This document shows, piece after piece, positions 19,621 through 29,079 of a stretch of 64,000 nucleotides of DNA (positions are counted from its first letter, which is position 1; each line of letters starts with the position of its first letter). A program made the position numbers and the translations under genes. The notes beneath the pieces are model-generated. The model searched no databases and was not told the origin of the DNA. It saw only the letters and a list, made by a program, of their open reading frames with translations. Source of the stretch: an uncultured Lachnospiraceae bacterium (GTDB lineage: Bacteria > Bacillota > Clostridia > Lachnospirales > Lachnospiraceae); the NCBI GenBank assembly GCA_910587155.1, contig CAJULA010000003.1, positions 127,192 to 191,191 of the forward strand, given 5' to 3'.

Positions 19621-19723
19621 CGGATACAGGATACTATTTATAAAACAGAAAAGATATTTGTATTTTCCGGCATAAAGTGATATGATGTTACCTATAATGC
19701 CAGATATTGGAGTATTGACATAG

Positions 19724-20779
19724 ATGAAGATCGTGTTTGTAGTTTCGGCTCTGCATGGGGGCGGGGCGGAGCGGGTCGTTGCCACGCTTGCCAGCCGCTG
19801 TGCGCAGTCGGGAGACGAAGTAACCATATTGATGACGGCAGGGGATGCGTGTGTGTATCCCCTGCATGAGAGGGTAAAGGTTCTATCCATCGGACAGCAG
19901 TCCCATGGGAATCCTCTGGTGCAGCTTGGGCGGCTTTTCCGGCTGCGCAGGTATTTTAAGATGCACCCGGACAGCCGGATCGTTTCCTTCAGCACAAGTA
20001 TCAATCTGTTTACGATTGTGGCTTCACTGGGGCTGAAAAACCGGGTGATTGTATCCGAACGCAATGATCCGAACCAGTGCCGTTATAAAGTACTGCGCAA
20101 TAGGATCTATCGTTTCGGACGGGGCTTTGTGTTTCAGACAAAGGAGGCAAGGGCCCATTTTCCGGCTTCCATTCAAAGAAAAGGCATTGTGATCCCCAAT
20201 CCGCTCAGAAAAGGGCTGCCTGCCGTTTACACGGGCGTGCGGGAAAAAAAGATCGCGGCGGCAGGCAGGCTGGAGCCGCAGAAAAACCACAGGCTGCTGC
20301 TGGAGGCTTTTGCGGGGTTTCACAAGAAATATCCCGAGTATACCCTGCATCTTTTCGGGGAGGGCAGACTGGAAGGGCCGCTGCGAGAGAAGGCGGTTAT
20401 GCTTCAAATCGAAAATTATGTGATATTTGAGGGATTTCGCAGTGATATTCTGGAAACCATAAGGACATATGATATGTATGTCCTGTCTTCCGATTATGAG
20501 GGCATTTCCAATTCGTTGATGGAGGCCATGGCGCTGGGGCTTCCCTGTGTCGCCACGGACTGTCCGATCGGGGGCAGTGCTTTGTGTATCCGGCATGGCA
20601 GGAATGGCCTTCTGGTGCCTGCAGGAAACCGGGCAGCCCTGCAGGCAGCGATGGAAAAGCTGGCAGGAGACAGGGCGGTTTCGGCCAGAGTAGGGAAACA
20701 TGCCGCAAAGATAAGAGAGAGATTTGCGGAAGAGAAGATCGCCGACAGATGGCGGTCCTATATAGACGGAGAGAATTGA
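19724..20779 (+). CDS. Glycosyltransferase family 4
   Basis: A 351-aa GT-B enzyme of the EpsD/PglJ-like kind. The N-terminus has VVSALHGGGAERVVATLASR, the typical Gly-rich loop, and RVIVSERNDPNQ. The donor half has KIAAAGRLEPQKNHRLLLEA, YVIFEGFRSDILE and VLSSDYEGISNSLMEAMALG with the E-x7-E glutamates, then ATDCPIGGS. G+C returns to the level of the main locus here, marking the right end of the A+T-rich insert. The preceding 103 bases hold no clear promoter, and the nearest GGAG is 13 nt from the ATG. It would transfer a (often HexNAc) sugar to the lipid-linked chain; donor not determined. Confidence 0.93.
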   Translation: MKIVFVVSALHGGGAERVVATLASRCAQSGDEVTILMTAGDACVYPLHERVKVLSIGQQSHGNPLVQLGRLFRLRRYFKMHPDSRIVSFSTSINLFTIVASLGLKNRVIVSERNDPNQCRYKVLRNRIYRFGRGFVFQTKEARAHFPASIQRKGIVIPNPLRKGLPAVYTGVREKKIAAAGRLEPQKNHRLLLEAFAGFHKKYPEYTLHLFGEGRLEGPLREKAVMLQIENYVIFEGFRSDILETIRTYDMYVLSSDYEGISNSLMEAMALGLPCVATDCPIGGSALCIRHGRNGLLVPAGNRAALQAAMEKLAGDRAVSARVGKHAAKIRERFAEEKIADRWRSYIDGEN

Positions 20780-20783
20780 CGGA

Positions 20784-21860
20784 ATGAAGGTACTTTTAGT
20801 CGGAGAATTCAGCGGTTTCTATTTGAATCTGAAGCAGGGACTGCAGGAGCTTGGCGTGGATGTGACACTGGCGGCCAACGGAGACGGATGGAAGCAGATC
20901 CCCGGAGCGGACATGCCTTTGTACCGCACGGGAGATACGCAGAAGCTGAAAAAAATATATTATAAACTGATCGAGCCTTTGTGTTCTCACGGCAAATTCC
21001 AGGGCTATGACGTGGTACAGCTTGTCCATGAGAATGCTTACCGGCCCTATATCAACAGTTATATGGTCAGGGAGTTAAAAAAGCGAAACGGCAGCCTTTA
21101 TGTCAATGTGGCCGGGAACTGTTTTTCCCTGTACCGGGCATGGCGGGCCGGGAAACTGGGATATTATACGTTTGACGATAATCCGGGCAAGCATGAGATG
21201 TATACGGGCCGTGGTCTGCGGTGTGAGATGACAAGACGGACGGAATGGTATGTGGACCATATGGCCGACGGTATCATTCCGGTCATGTATGAATATGCGG
21301 TAGGGGTGCGGCGGCTTGCAAACTGTAAGCGTACGATCCCGCTGCCATTTAATGCGGACAAGACGGTTTACCAGGAGAATAAACCGGGAAAGCGTCTTGT
21401 ATTTTATCATGGAATTTTGCGGGAAAAGGACAAAGGGACTGACTATATCAGGCAGGCTTTTGAAATTGTCAGCAAAAAGTATCCCAATGATGTGGAGACA
21501 GTTATCTGTGGCCGGCTTCCGTTTCAGGAGTATCTGGAGGTACTGCAGAAGACAAATGTGCTGGTGGATCAGTGTAAGGAGCACTGCTGGGGGATGAATG
21601 CCTGCTATGGCATGGCGCAGGGCAAGGTTGTCATGGGCGGCGCTTCCCGCAACTCTCTGAAGGAGTTCGGGTTACAGAAAAGTCCGGTCTTCCATATCGG
21701 TCCGCGCGTGGAACAGATCGTGGCCCAGATGGAATATATTCTGGAAAACAGAAGCCGCATCGGGCAGTGGGGATATGAGTCAAGACAATTTGTGGAGACG
21801 TTTCATAATCATAAAGCGATTGCAGCGCAGTATCTGGACGTATGGGGTAAGTCATCATGA
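20784..21860 (+). CDS. Putative glycosyltransferase (GT-B, GT4-like)
   Basis: 358 aa. It starts [20 protein letters not shown], a common GT-B opening. Later come [20 protein letters not shown] (donor-domain entry), [19 protein letters not shown] and [20 protein letters not shown], where the conserved region before the C-terminus takes the place of the usual GT4 E-x7-E loop. The family is therefore divergent. An ACGGA precedes the start 4 nt after the upstream stop, and the end overlaps the aminotransferase start (ATGA). Being directly coupled to amino-sugar genes, it may transfer the 3-amino-3,6-dideoxyhexose; this is a context inference. Confidence 0.78.
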   Translation: MKVLLVGEFSGFYLNLKQGLQELGVDVTLAANGDGWKQIPGADMPLYRTGDTQKLKKIYYKLIEPLCSHGKFQGYDVVQLVHENAYRPYINSYMVRELKKRNGSLYVNVAGNCFSLYRAWRAGKLGYYTFDDNPGKHEMYTGRGLRCEMTRRTEWYVDHMADGIIPVMYEYAVGVRRLANCKRTIPLPFNADKTVYQENKPGKRLVFYHGILREKDKGTDYIRQAFEIVSKKYPNDVETVICGRLPFQEYLEVLQKTNVLVDQCKEHCWGMNACYGMAQGKVVMGGASRNSLKEFGLQKSPVFHIGPRVEQIVAQMEYILENRSRIGQWGYESRQFVETFHNHKAIAAQYLDVWGKSS

Positions 21861-22960
21861 AGATCATGCCAAACCGGATGGACCGGGGATTTTACAGATA
21901 TCAGGAAGAATTTGAGAAAAAAGCGCTTGACGTGCTGCGCTCGGGCTGGTATATACTGGGCAGAGAGCTGGAAGCGTTTGAAGAGGAATTTGCCGCTTAT
22001 ACGGGGGCCGGCTACTGCGTCGGCCTGGGCAGCGGTCTGGATGCGCTCTGGATTGCGTTCCGCATATTGGGTATCGGCCCGGGAGATGAGGTGATCGTCC
22101 AGGGCAATACGTATATCGCCAGTGTGATGGGAGTCACGATCAACGGGGCAACCCCGGTCTTTGTGGAGCCGGATGCCTATTTTAACATGGACTGTGAGCG
22201 GATCGAGGAGAAAATTACGGAGCGCACGAAAGCCATTTTAGTGGTGCATCTGTATGGGCAGGCGTCGGAGATGGGGTGTATCATGGAAATTGCCCGCCGA
22301 CATAATCTGCAGGTGGTGGAGGACTGTGCGCAGGCCCATGGCGCCATGTATGAGGGCAGGCAGGTGGGGACATTCGGGGATGTGGGGTGTTTTTCCTTCT
22401 ATCCGTCCAAAAACCTGGGCGCCTTCGGGGATGGAGGGGCCGTCACGGTCAATGAGAAAGCGCTGGCTGAGAAGTTTCGCGTCTTCCGCAATTACGGGAG
22501 CGAAAAGCGCTATTATAATCAGGTGGTGGGAACCAATTCGCGCCTGGATGAACTGCAGGCCGGGTTGCTTCGCGTCCGTCTGTCTCATCTGGATGAAATT
22601 AATGAGGAAAAAAAGCAGATATGTGAGCGTTATCTGCGGGAAATTGATAATCCCCTGATCAGGCTTCCTGCCATAAAAGAAAGCTGTACCACGGTATGGC
22701 ATCAGTTTGTGATCCGCTGTCAGTGCCGGGAAGAGCTGATCCGTTACCTGGAGGAAGCGGGGATCGGCACGATCATTCATTATCCGATTCCGCCTCATCT
22801 TTCACAGGCGTACCGGTATCTGGGTATCAGGGAAGGCGCGCTGCCCGTCACGGAATGTCTGGCGCGGGAGGTATTGTCCCTGCCGCTTTATAATGGGATG
22901 ACACGGGAAGAACAGGATGCTGTCATTGAAAAACTGAACATGTTCAAGCGGAGGGTTTAA
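21857..22960 (+). CDS. DegT/DnrJ/EryC1 aminotransferase, 3-amino-3,6-dideoxyhexose type
   Basis: A PLP-dependent sugar aminotransferase of 367 aa, expected to convert a dTDP-3-keto-6-deoxyhexose to the 3-amino sugar. Motifs: [48 protein letters not shown], then [17 protein letters not shown] with the Schiff-base lysine, and [20 protein letters not shown]. These match the FdtB/QdtB group. The next gene is the matching 3,4-ketoisomerase, which supports a Fuc3N or Qui3N product. The two alternatives cannot be told apart by eye. No dTDP-glucose synthase or dehydratase, nor an FdtC/QdtC-type acetyltransferase, is in this window. Confidence 0.9.
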   Translation: MKIMPNRMDRGFYRYQEEFEKKALDVLRSGWYILGRELEAFEEEFAAYTGAGYCVGLGSGLDALWIAFRILGIGPGDEVIVQGNTYIASVMGVTINGATPVFVEPDAYFNMDCERIEEKITERTKAILVVHLYGQASEMGCIMEIARRHNLQVVEDCAQAHGAMYEGRQVGTFGDVGCFSFYPSKNLGAFGDGGAVTVNEKALAEKFRVFRNYGSEKRYYNQVVGTNSRLDELQAGLLRVRLSHLDEINEEKKQICERYLREIDNPLIRLPAIKESCTTVWHQFVIRCQCREELIRYLEEAGIGTIIHYPIPPHLSQAYRYLGIREGALPVTECLAREVLSLPLYNGMTREEQDAVIEKLNMFKRRV

Positions 22961-22962
22961 GA

Positions 22963-23406
22963 TTGAAATTACAAGACTGTTACCGGCTGATCCGGTTCCC
23001 TGATCTGGGAGATGAGAGGGGAAATCTGATCGTTGCCGAGGGCAATAACAGGGATATCCCATTTTCCATCAAGCGGGTATTTTATATGTATGGATCGGAT
23101 GATACGATCGTACGGGGAAAGCATGCAAATAAAAAGACGGAATTTGTGCTGATCAACGTCAAGGGAAAGAGCCGGGTAAAGGTGGACAATGGGGTGGAAA
23201 GCACGGTCGTGGAGCTGGATCAGCCCTGTATGGGCCTGTATCTGAAGCAGATGGTGTGGAAGGAAATGTACGATTTTTCCGAGGATTCCATCCTTCTGGT
23301 ACTGGCCAGCGAGCATTATGACGGTGCGGAATATATCAGGGATTATGATGATTTTCTGGAGTTGATCCGTACATGTGAGAGTGGAACGGAAGCGGAGGAA
23401 GCCTGA
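22963..23406 (+). CDS. dTDP-sugar 3,4-ketoisomerase (FdtA/QdtA-like cupin)
   Basis: A 147-aa cupin of the WxcM-like/FdtA-QdtA family, isomerising dTDP-4-keto-6-deoxyglucose to the 3-keto form used by the preceding aminotransferase. Recognisable motifs are DERGNLIVAEGNNRDIPFSI, KRVFYMYG, RGKHANKKTEFVLINVKGKS, then MVWKEMYDFSEDSILLVLAS and YIRDYDDF. In characterised FdtA the metal-free active site uses two histidines spaced H-A-H; here the second is Asn (H-A-N). This looks like a subfamily trait rather than decay, because the rest is intact. The start is TTG, with GGAGGG eight bases upstream, two nucleotides after the aminotransferase stop. Confidence 0.9.
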   Translation: MKLQDCYRLIRFPDLGDERGNLIVAEGNNRDIPFSIKRVFYMYGSDDTIVRGKHANKKTEFVLINVKGKSRVKVDNGVESTVVELDQPCMGLYLKQMVWKEMYDFSEDSILLVLASEHYDGAEYIRDYDDFLELIRTCESGTEAEEA

Positions 23407-24558
23407 ATGCGTGTGTTATATGTAGCCCCCCGGTATCATACCAATCAGATCCCCATTATGAAGGGCTGGATCAGGGAAGGGCATAAGGTGCTGTTTCTCA
23501 GTCAGCTTCTGGGCACCGGAGAGGATCATCGGGATGTAAAGCCGGTGATTCTGGGATATTCCCGATTGTATCGTGTCCTGTTTGGGATTTTGAACAGACT
23601 GCAAAGCAGAACGGATATTGACGATCAATTCCGGATCAGCAGTAAGACCGGATTCCCGCCATATGTCCGGATGAAGAGACTGATTCGGGAGTTTAAGCCT
23701 GATGTGGCGATTCTCAGAGAGCGATCTCTGTACAATATCGTCGCCTACCGCATCTGCAAAAGGCTGGGCATACCGGCGATTCTGTATAATCAGAGTCCCG
23801 TATGGGAAAAGAAAAGAGGGAAAAAATCGCTGCTGTGGAAGGCGGTAAGGAAACTGTCCCCGGCATATCGTATGACGGTATCGCTGGGGGAAAAGGGCCC
23901 CGGTATGGTGCGTGATCCCCATACGTATTATATCTCTTTTGTGATGGAGCCGCATATGCGGCCGGAGGAGAAAACATATTTTAAAGACGGCATCGTCCAT
24001 TTCCTGTTTGTGGCCCGGTTTGTGGAGTGGAAAAATCATATGGTCGTATTGCCTGTCTTCCGCAATCTGGTCAGGAAAGGCTATCCCATCCATCTGACGA
24101 CTGTCGGACAGGTTGGTTCTGTGGCGGAAAAAGAATTTTATCAGGGCGTAGTGCGGTATCTGAAAGAAAACGATCTGGAAAGCCATGTTACCCTGGTACA
24201 GAACGCAGACAGGGACAGGGTGTTTGAAGAATACAAAAAGGCAGATGTATTTCTGCTGCCCAGCAAGGAACCTATCTCCGTATCGCAGCTGGAGGCCATG
24301 TCCTGTTCACTTCCGGTGATCTGCAGTGACCTGCCGGGTAAGGCCACCTATGTCAAAAATGAGGTCAACGGCTATCTGGTGAAGGTCAATGATGCCGCGG
24401 ATCTGGAAGATAAGATGGAAAAGATCATAAATGACCGGGACAGACTGCAGGAAATGGGGAGAAAAAGTCTGGAACTGGTGGAGGAAAACGCTTCGTTTGC
24501 GAATTACTATCATATGATAGGCAGGATTCTGGCGGATATGAAAAAGGAGGAACGGTGA
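23407..24558 (+). CDS. Glycosyltransferase family 4
   Basis: 383 aa, GT-B fold. The N-terminus reads MRVLYVAPRYHTNQIPIMKG, followed by VAILRERSLYNIVAYRICKR and ILYNQSPVWEKKRGKK. The donor domain has HFLFVARFVEWKNHMVVLPV, SHVTLVQNADRD and LPSKEPISVSQLEAMSCSLP, in which Glu and the E-x7-E spacing are kept. The ATG immediately follows the ketoisomerase stop and has GGAGG upstream; the stop overlaps a GTG start (GTGA). Placed directly after the amino-dideoxyhexose genes, it is another candidate for transferring that sugar. Confidence 0.9.
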   Translation: MRVLYVAPRYHTNQIPIMKGWIREGHKVLFLSQLLGTGEDHRDVKPVILGYSRLYRVLFGILNRLQSRTDIDDQFRISSKTGFPPYVRMKRLIREFKPDVAILRERSLYNIVAYRICKRLGIPAILYNQSPVWEKKRGKKSLLWKAVRKLSPAYRMTVSLGEKGPGMVRDPHTYYISFVMEPHMRPEEKTYFKDGIVHFLFVARFVEWKNHMVVLPVFRNLVRKGYPIHLTTVGQVGSVAEKEFYQGVVRYLKENDLESHVTLVQNADRDRVFEEYKKADVFLLPSKEPISVSQLEAMSCSLPVICSDLPGKATYVKNEVNGYLVKVNDAADLEDKMEKIINDRDRLQEMGRKSLELVEENASFANYYHMIGRILADMKKEER

Positions 24559-26453
24559 AAGAGATTTTACTTGGCACAGACAAAAGGAAGAGGATATGGC
24601 AGCTTCTCTTTGTGGTCATGCTGATATTGGCGTCCTGTCGTTTTTTCTACCGTATAACGGGAGATTATTTTACATTTCTGGATGAATATCAGACGTTTGA
24701 TACCGCCGCCGGATTTACGCATACCGGAAAGTTTTATATGTGGGATTTTCATGACGAGTGTCTGTCTGATCTGAAATATACAAGAGCCTGGCCCCATACG
24801 GTGCTTCTGATGCTGTGGTTTCGGCTGTTTGGCATCCATGTGGTGGCGGGAAAGACATTATCCTGTGTATTTGGCGTATTGTTTATCGCCTCCGTTTTTT
24901 ATATTTCCGGGAAATTATATAAAAATTATGTGATTTCGGTGTTGTCGTGTCTGATCGTGATGACCAATCTGACTGTGGTGACCGTGTTCAGACAGATCCG
25001 TATGTACAGTCTCTGGCTGCTTCTTATGGTATGGGCCTTTTATTTTGTCTACAAGGCACTGACCAGTGTCAATTCCTTCCGGCATGATAACCGGATGACC
25101 CGGTTTATTCTGAAATACTTTAACTTTTCCTGGCCGTATGTGCTGGCCTCTTTTTGCGTCCTGTTTCTGGGCGTTTTTGTCCATATCAATACATTGATCG
25201 CAGGTGTGGGCATGCTGTTGTATGCCATGTACCGCCTTGTCTGTAAGCGTGAGAAAAAGTTTGCGGCCATGATAGGGCTGGTGGGAGCGGCGACGGCGTT
25301 GGTTCTTTTGCTTATCGCGCTGATGAGAAGCGGTGTGCACATCCCGGCGCTGAGCGATGTATATGAAAGTGCTATCAAAGAAGGAAAACTGGGTTTTCTG
25401 GAAGAGGCCAATACCCGTTATATCGGCTGGCTGATTACCTTTGTCGGAAGCAGAAAGCTGTTCTGGCTGTCCCTTGTCTGTGTCCTGGCGGCGTTTGTCA
25501 AAAATCGCAGACAGGAGGGTACGGCGTATGATTTCTCCGTGTATGCCTTTCTGATTGTTGCCAGTTCTCTGCTCTGCTTTCTGTATGTTCTGGACAGATA
25601 TTATCAGGAGCGCTACATGCTCTATGTAGCACCGCTGATGGCAATGCTGATGGCCTGGGGACTGACGGAGGTCTTGGCTTTCTTTGGCAGAAGATGGATT
25701 TACCTGGCAGGTCTGACCGGGTGTGTTCTGCTTCTTGGCAGAACGGTAGTCCGGGAATACGGAGATGCCTATTTTAATGATAAGATATGCTATCACAGGA
25801 TTGTCTATGAAAAGATCCGGGAGGATGCCGGGGAAAGAGAGACGGTCGCACTTGGCGGATTTGACTTCCGTGATTATTATGCCGCTCAGGTGTTTGATTC
25901 GTATGAGAGAGTACATTTTGACAGAAAGAATGATATGGAGTTTTTGAAAGAACTGGCGGAGGACTATCCTCAGGGGTATGTCGTGGGAGAGACGGTGAAA
26001 ATCTACGGTTTTCCGGAAGTGATTCGCCTGTTTATCCAGAACCATTCGGAACGGATTGCAGGGGAGGGAATCGACTCTTACAATATAGAAGCGATCCGAT
26101 ACCACTTTTTAGATCCGCAGGAGACGATGACTGAAATGTACGGGGAGAATGTCGCCGTGGCAGGGCCTGTCACGTATTCTTTTCAGATCCAGGGCGGAGA
26201 GACGAATCTGCGTATTCTTGTGGACACGGCTGCGCTGGCTGAGGAGGCCGATGTTTTGTTCCTTACATTTGGCATCTTTACGACGGAGAAAGAGACGGAA
26301 GATAAATGCTATCAGCTGCGTATCCCGCAGGGTGCGTATCCCGGTATCTGTTCCTATGAGGTACAGATTCCGCATCCATGTCAGGTCGTGCAGTACAAAA
26401 ATGAAAGTATGATTTATTACAAGGACGGAACCTGTTCGGAGGAAACGTTTTGA
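24555..26453 (+). CDS. PMT/GT39-like integral membrane glycosyltransferase
   Basis: 632 aa with about ten membrane helices in the first 400 residues and a soluble C-terminal domain. After the first helix comes YFTFLDEYQTFDTAAGFTHT and YMWDF, an extracytoplasmic loop with the D-E pair characteristic of GT-C enzymes, then MTNLTVVTVFRQIRMYSLWL typical of the PMT_2 family. The C-terminal part includes RETVALGGFDFRDYYAAQVF. It would use a polyprenyl-phosphate sugar on the outer face of the membrane. The start is GTG behind AGGAGG; overlaps on both sides are 4 nt. Possible alternative role: a polymerase or chain-modifying protein. Confidence 0.78.
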   Translation: MKEILLGTDKRKRIWQLLFVVMLILASCRFFYRITGDYFTFLDEYQTFDTAAGFTHTGKFYMWDFHDECLSDLKYTRAWPHTVLLMLWFRLFGIHVVAGKTLSCVFGVLFIASVFYISGKLYKNYVISVLSCLIVMTNLTVVTVFRQIRMYSLWLLLMVWAFYFVYKALTSVNSFRHDNRMTRFILKYFNFSWPYVLASFCVLFLGVFVHINTLIAGVGMLLYAMYRLVCKREKKFAAMIGLVGAATALVLLLIALMRSGVHIPALSDVYESAIKEGKLGFLEEANTRYIGWLITFVGSRKLFWLSLVCVLAAFVKNRRQEGTAYDFSVYAFLIVASSLLCFLYVLDRYYQERYMLYVAPLMAMLMAWGLTEVLAFFGRRWIYLAGLTGCVLLLGRTVVREYGDAYFNDKICYHRIVYEKIREDAGERETVALGGFDFRDYYAAQVFDSYERVHFDRKNDMEFLKELAEDYPQGYVVGETVKIYGFPEVIRLFIQNHSERIAGEGIDSYNIEAIRYHFLDPQETMTEMYGENVAVAGPVTYSFQIQGGETNLRILVDTAALAEEADVLFLTFGIFTTEKETEDKCYQLRIPQGAYPGICSYEVQIPHPCQVVQYKNESMIYYKDGTCSEETF

Positions 26454-29056
26454 ATAAGAGAGTATCTGTTATCTTGGGTATCTGCAGTCTGCTCGCTTTT
26501 CTTGCGGCGGTGGCACTGTTCCCTTCTGTTGTAAAAGTACAGATATATTGCCCTTACGAGCAGGATTTTCACATCTATCTGCTGCAGGGTGAGAAACTGG
26601 AAAACAGCAGCCCGCTGGAATTTAAGAAGTTTTTTTCCGGTGATATCGTACTGCCGTTTACGGAGCAGGAGCTGGATACGTTTGATTATATCCAGGTCAA
26701 GTTTGAAGGGCGGGAGGTAAACGAAGAATTGCCGGTTCCCGGCATCAGCGCGGCGCTTGGAAATTATGTTTTTTACCGGGGAGATTTCCTGGATACGGCG
26801 CATATTATGTGTCATGATCTGTTGCTTTTGTCTGATACGGGGCAACTGCGGATTGTCGGCGGTGATCCGTTTCTTTTGCTGCGTGTTCCGACGGATGAAC
26901 TGCAAAAGAGCAAGGGCAAAGTCATGCTGCTGTATGGCGGCGCATGGCTCGCCGCCTGGCTGTTATGTCTGTTTGTCTGTTTCAGAAAGCGGGAAGTAAT
27001 CGGGGCGTATCTGAGTGCGCTGTATGCCTGGTTTGTCAGGGAGTGGAGGCAGCTGCTTTTGCTGATCGGCTGTGTACTTTGCGGCCTTTTGGCCGGACGG
27101 GGACTGCAGTGGTGTAACAGTCACTATTTTCACTGGCGGGAGCTGCAAAACAGTGAAATTATCGTCTGGGCCGCAGCCTGTGGAATCGTATTCTGGCTGC
27201 TGCAAAAGCGGATCGACCGCAAATCCTGCGCCCTTCTGGCAGCCGTGCTGATCGGCGCCGCCATGCTGGTATCCATCAAGGGGATGACCACCTATCTGAC
27301 GGCGGATGAACGATTCAGCACCATGGAGCAGGCCAAACTGGACGCGGATGAACTGCGGCACTGGTCCATGGGCCAGAGCCGGATGAATTATCTGCTGATG
27401 TCACTGTTCTGGCGGTGCTTTCCATATGAATGGATGGAAGAGGTAACCGGGCTGGTCTATCATCAGCCGGCCAAGCTGGCACACTGGTTTCTGGGAGTTC
27501 TGATTCTTTTCTACACGGTTGATCTGGTGCAGCGTTTTCTGATGCGCCGCGTCGGGGATGAAAAACAACCGGCAGAAAGTTTCAGGATCATGACGTCTTA
27601 TGTAGTCCTGATGAATCTCACCTTGCTGTTGCCGGCCGTGACAATCGGGTTAAAAAATTATAACTATGACTTGTTTTCCGCCTGTTTCGGTGCGTTGGGC
27701 GGCGTATGCGCATTGATCGCTTTCCAGAAAAGAAGTCTTTCTTTTGGATATCAGGCGGTTCTGTTTTCTTCCTGCAGTGTGCTTGAAAAAAAGAGCGGGT
27801 TACCGATCCTGCTGGCGGCGTGTACTGTGCTGGCGGCCGTGGCCATGCTGAGCCAGGAAGGGAAACAGGCGTCAAAAGTGCTGGCAGGTGTGCGGCACAG
27901 TCTGTACGGCGTGGCTTTTTATGTGGGGCTTCTCTTTACCAATCAATTTTTGCTGGTGGAGGTAATTAAAAACAGCCACGCGCCGGTGCATACACTTTTC
28001 TCCGCCATGGTGACGGCAGTACGGATGATCCCCGGGGTGTATGATCTGTCGGCGCGGATCGGAACCGGGACGTATCTGCAGGCATTTTCCGGCTGTCTGT
28101 TTCTGGCCGTCTTGATTTTTCTGGCGGCGATGGTATTATATGGTATATGCGTATCCTATGAGACGACAGACAGAGATCTGTACCCGGTCAGCGCCGGGGC
28201 GGCGACTCTTTTGTTGACAGTTTATCTTCTGACAGGTATGATAGTAATGTTTTCGGGGGCAGACTATACGGAAGAGATAGGCGGCTATGTTCTGTTTATT
28301 ATCAGAAACTATATGATGGCCATGCCTACGCTGCTGCTTTTGTTGTCTGTCATTGTGGTTTTGAGTTGGCGCCGTTACAGGGGGCAGGTCAGCCTTTTGT
28401 GGAGTATTGTGATTGTCAGCCTGGGCATTACCCCTGCCTATCTGCTGGAGATGCGCTGGAATCCTACATGGATGCGGTATCTGAATATGTTTCTGTGTCT
28501 GTATGCGGTATTTGTCGCAGCCGCGGCACTGCCGGTGCTGTATGAACTGCTGACCGGAAGGCGTCTGCTCACGGCATTTGCCTGTATGGCCGGTGTGTTT
28601 CATCTGGCGGAGGTTCTTGGCAGTATGCCGGCTTTTACGTATTTTGCTCCCTGCTGGTATGGATTGACAGCCACAGGCGTGCCGGCAGGGGAGCGGCAGA
28701 TGGACGTGTACTGGGGCGAGCATCGGGCGTCTCTGGGACTGCTGGTGTGGGAGTATTGTGAGAAAAACGGATTGGGCAGTGAGCCTGTCACGATCTATTA
28801 TGGTTATATCAGAGGGGACTGGCTTACCAGGCCGGATCATATAACGGAAGCGCCGAAAGACTGGAATGAATCCTACGATACATGTTCCGTGACAGATCAT
28901 GACTTCTATGTCTTCGACACACAGGCAGTGGAGCGGGGCATGGTGAAAGACGGATGGCCTGTGGATGTGGAGCCGGTCATAACCGTTACTTACAGAAGCC
29001 ATGTGATTGCGAGGATCTATCAGGGCTCTCAGTTGCAGCAATATTTCGGTAAGTGA
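26450..29056 (+). CDS. Large multi-pass membrane protein, unassigned
   Basis: 868 aa starting with TTG behind GGAGG, in a TTGA overlap. The first helix (LGICSLLAFLAAVALFPSVV) is followed by about 130 residues of beta-rich extracytoplasmic sequence and then around twelve membrane helices. An early outer loop holds GMTTYLTADERFSTMEQAKL and DADELRHWSMGQSRMNYLLM, a possible catalytic acidic loop as in GT-C proteins. No O-antigen polymerase signature was recognised, but it is one of the few proteins here large and polytopic enough for polymerase or outer-face glycosyl transfer. Family not identified. Confidence 0.7.
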   Translation: MNKRVSVILGICSLLAFLAAVALFPSVVKVQIYCPYEQDFHIYLLQGEKLENSSPLEFKKFFSGDIVLPFTEQELDTFDYIQVKFEGREVNEELPVPGISAALGNYVFYRGDFLDTAHIMCHDLLLLSDTGQLRIVGGDPFLLLRVPTDELQKSKGKVMLLYGGAWLAAWLLCLFVCFRKREVIGAYLSALYAWFVREWRQLLLLIGCVLCGLLAGRGLQWCNSHYFHWRELQNSEIIVWAAACGIVFWLLQKRIDRKSCALLAAVLIGAAMLVSIKGMTTYLTADERFSTMEQAKLDADELRHWSMGQSRMNYLLMSLFWRCFPYEWMEEVTGLVYHQPAKLAHWFLGVLILFYTVDLVQRFLMRRVGDEKQPAESFRIMTSYVVLMNLTLLLPAVTIGLKNYNYDLFSACFGALGGVCALIAFQKRSLSFGYQAVLFSSCSVLEKKSGLPILLAACTVLAAVAMLSQEGKQASKVLAGVRHSLYGVAFYVGLLFTNQFLLVEVIKNSHAPVHTLFSAMVTAVRMIPGVYDLSARIGTGTYLQAFSGCLFLAVLIFLAAMVLYGICVSYETTDRDLYPVSAGAATLLLTVYLLTGMIVMFSGADYTEEIGGYVLFIIRNYMMAMPTLLLLLSVIVVLSWRRYRGQVSLLWSIVIVSLGITPAYLLEMRWNPTWMRYLNMFLCLYAVFVAAAALPVLYELLTGRRLLTAFACMAGVFHLAEVLGSMPAFTYFAPCWYGLTATGVPAGERQMDVYWGEHRASLGLLVWEYCEKNGLGSEPVTIYYGYIRGDWLTRPDHITEAPKDWNESYDTCSVTDHDFYVFDTQAVERGMVKDGWPVDVEPVITVTYRSHVIARIYQGSQLQQYFGK

Positions 29057-29079
29057 GAGTGATACGGGAGAGGGCAGTT

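Noticed and set aside
19715..19720. TTGACA just before the GT4 start as a -35 box
   Set aside because: It is only a few bases from the ATG, so no -10 or transcription start could precede the gene.
24915..26105. 396-codon minus-strand open frame
   Set aside because: Lies wholly within the PMT-like membrane gene; its product is His/Gln/Arg-rich nonsense without family motifs, a shadow of the + strand gene.
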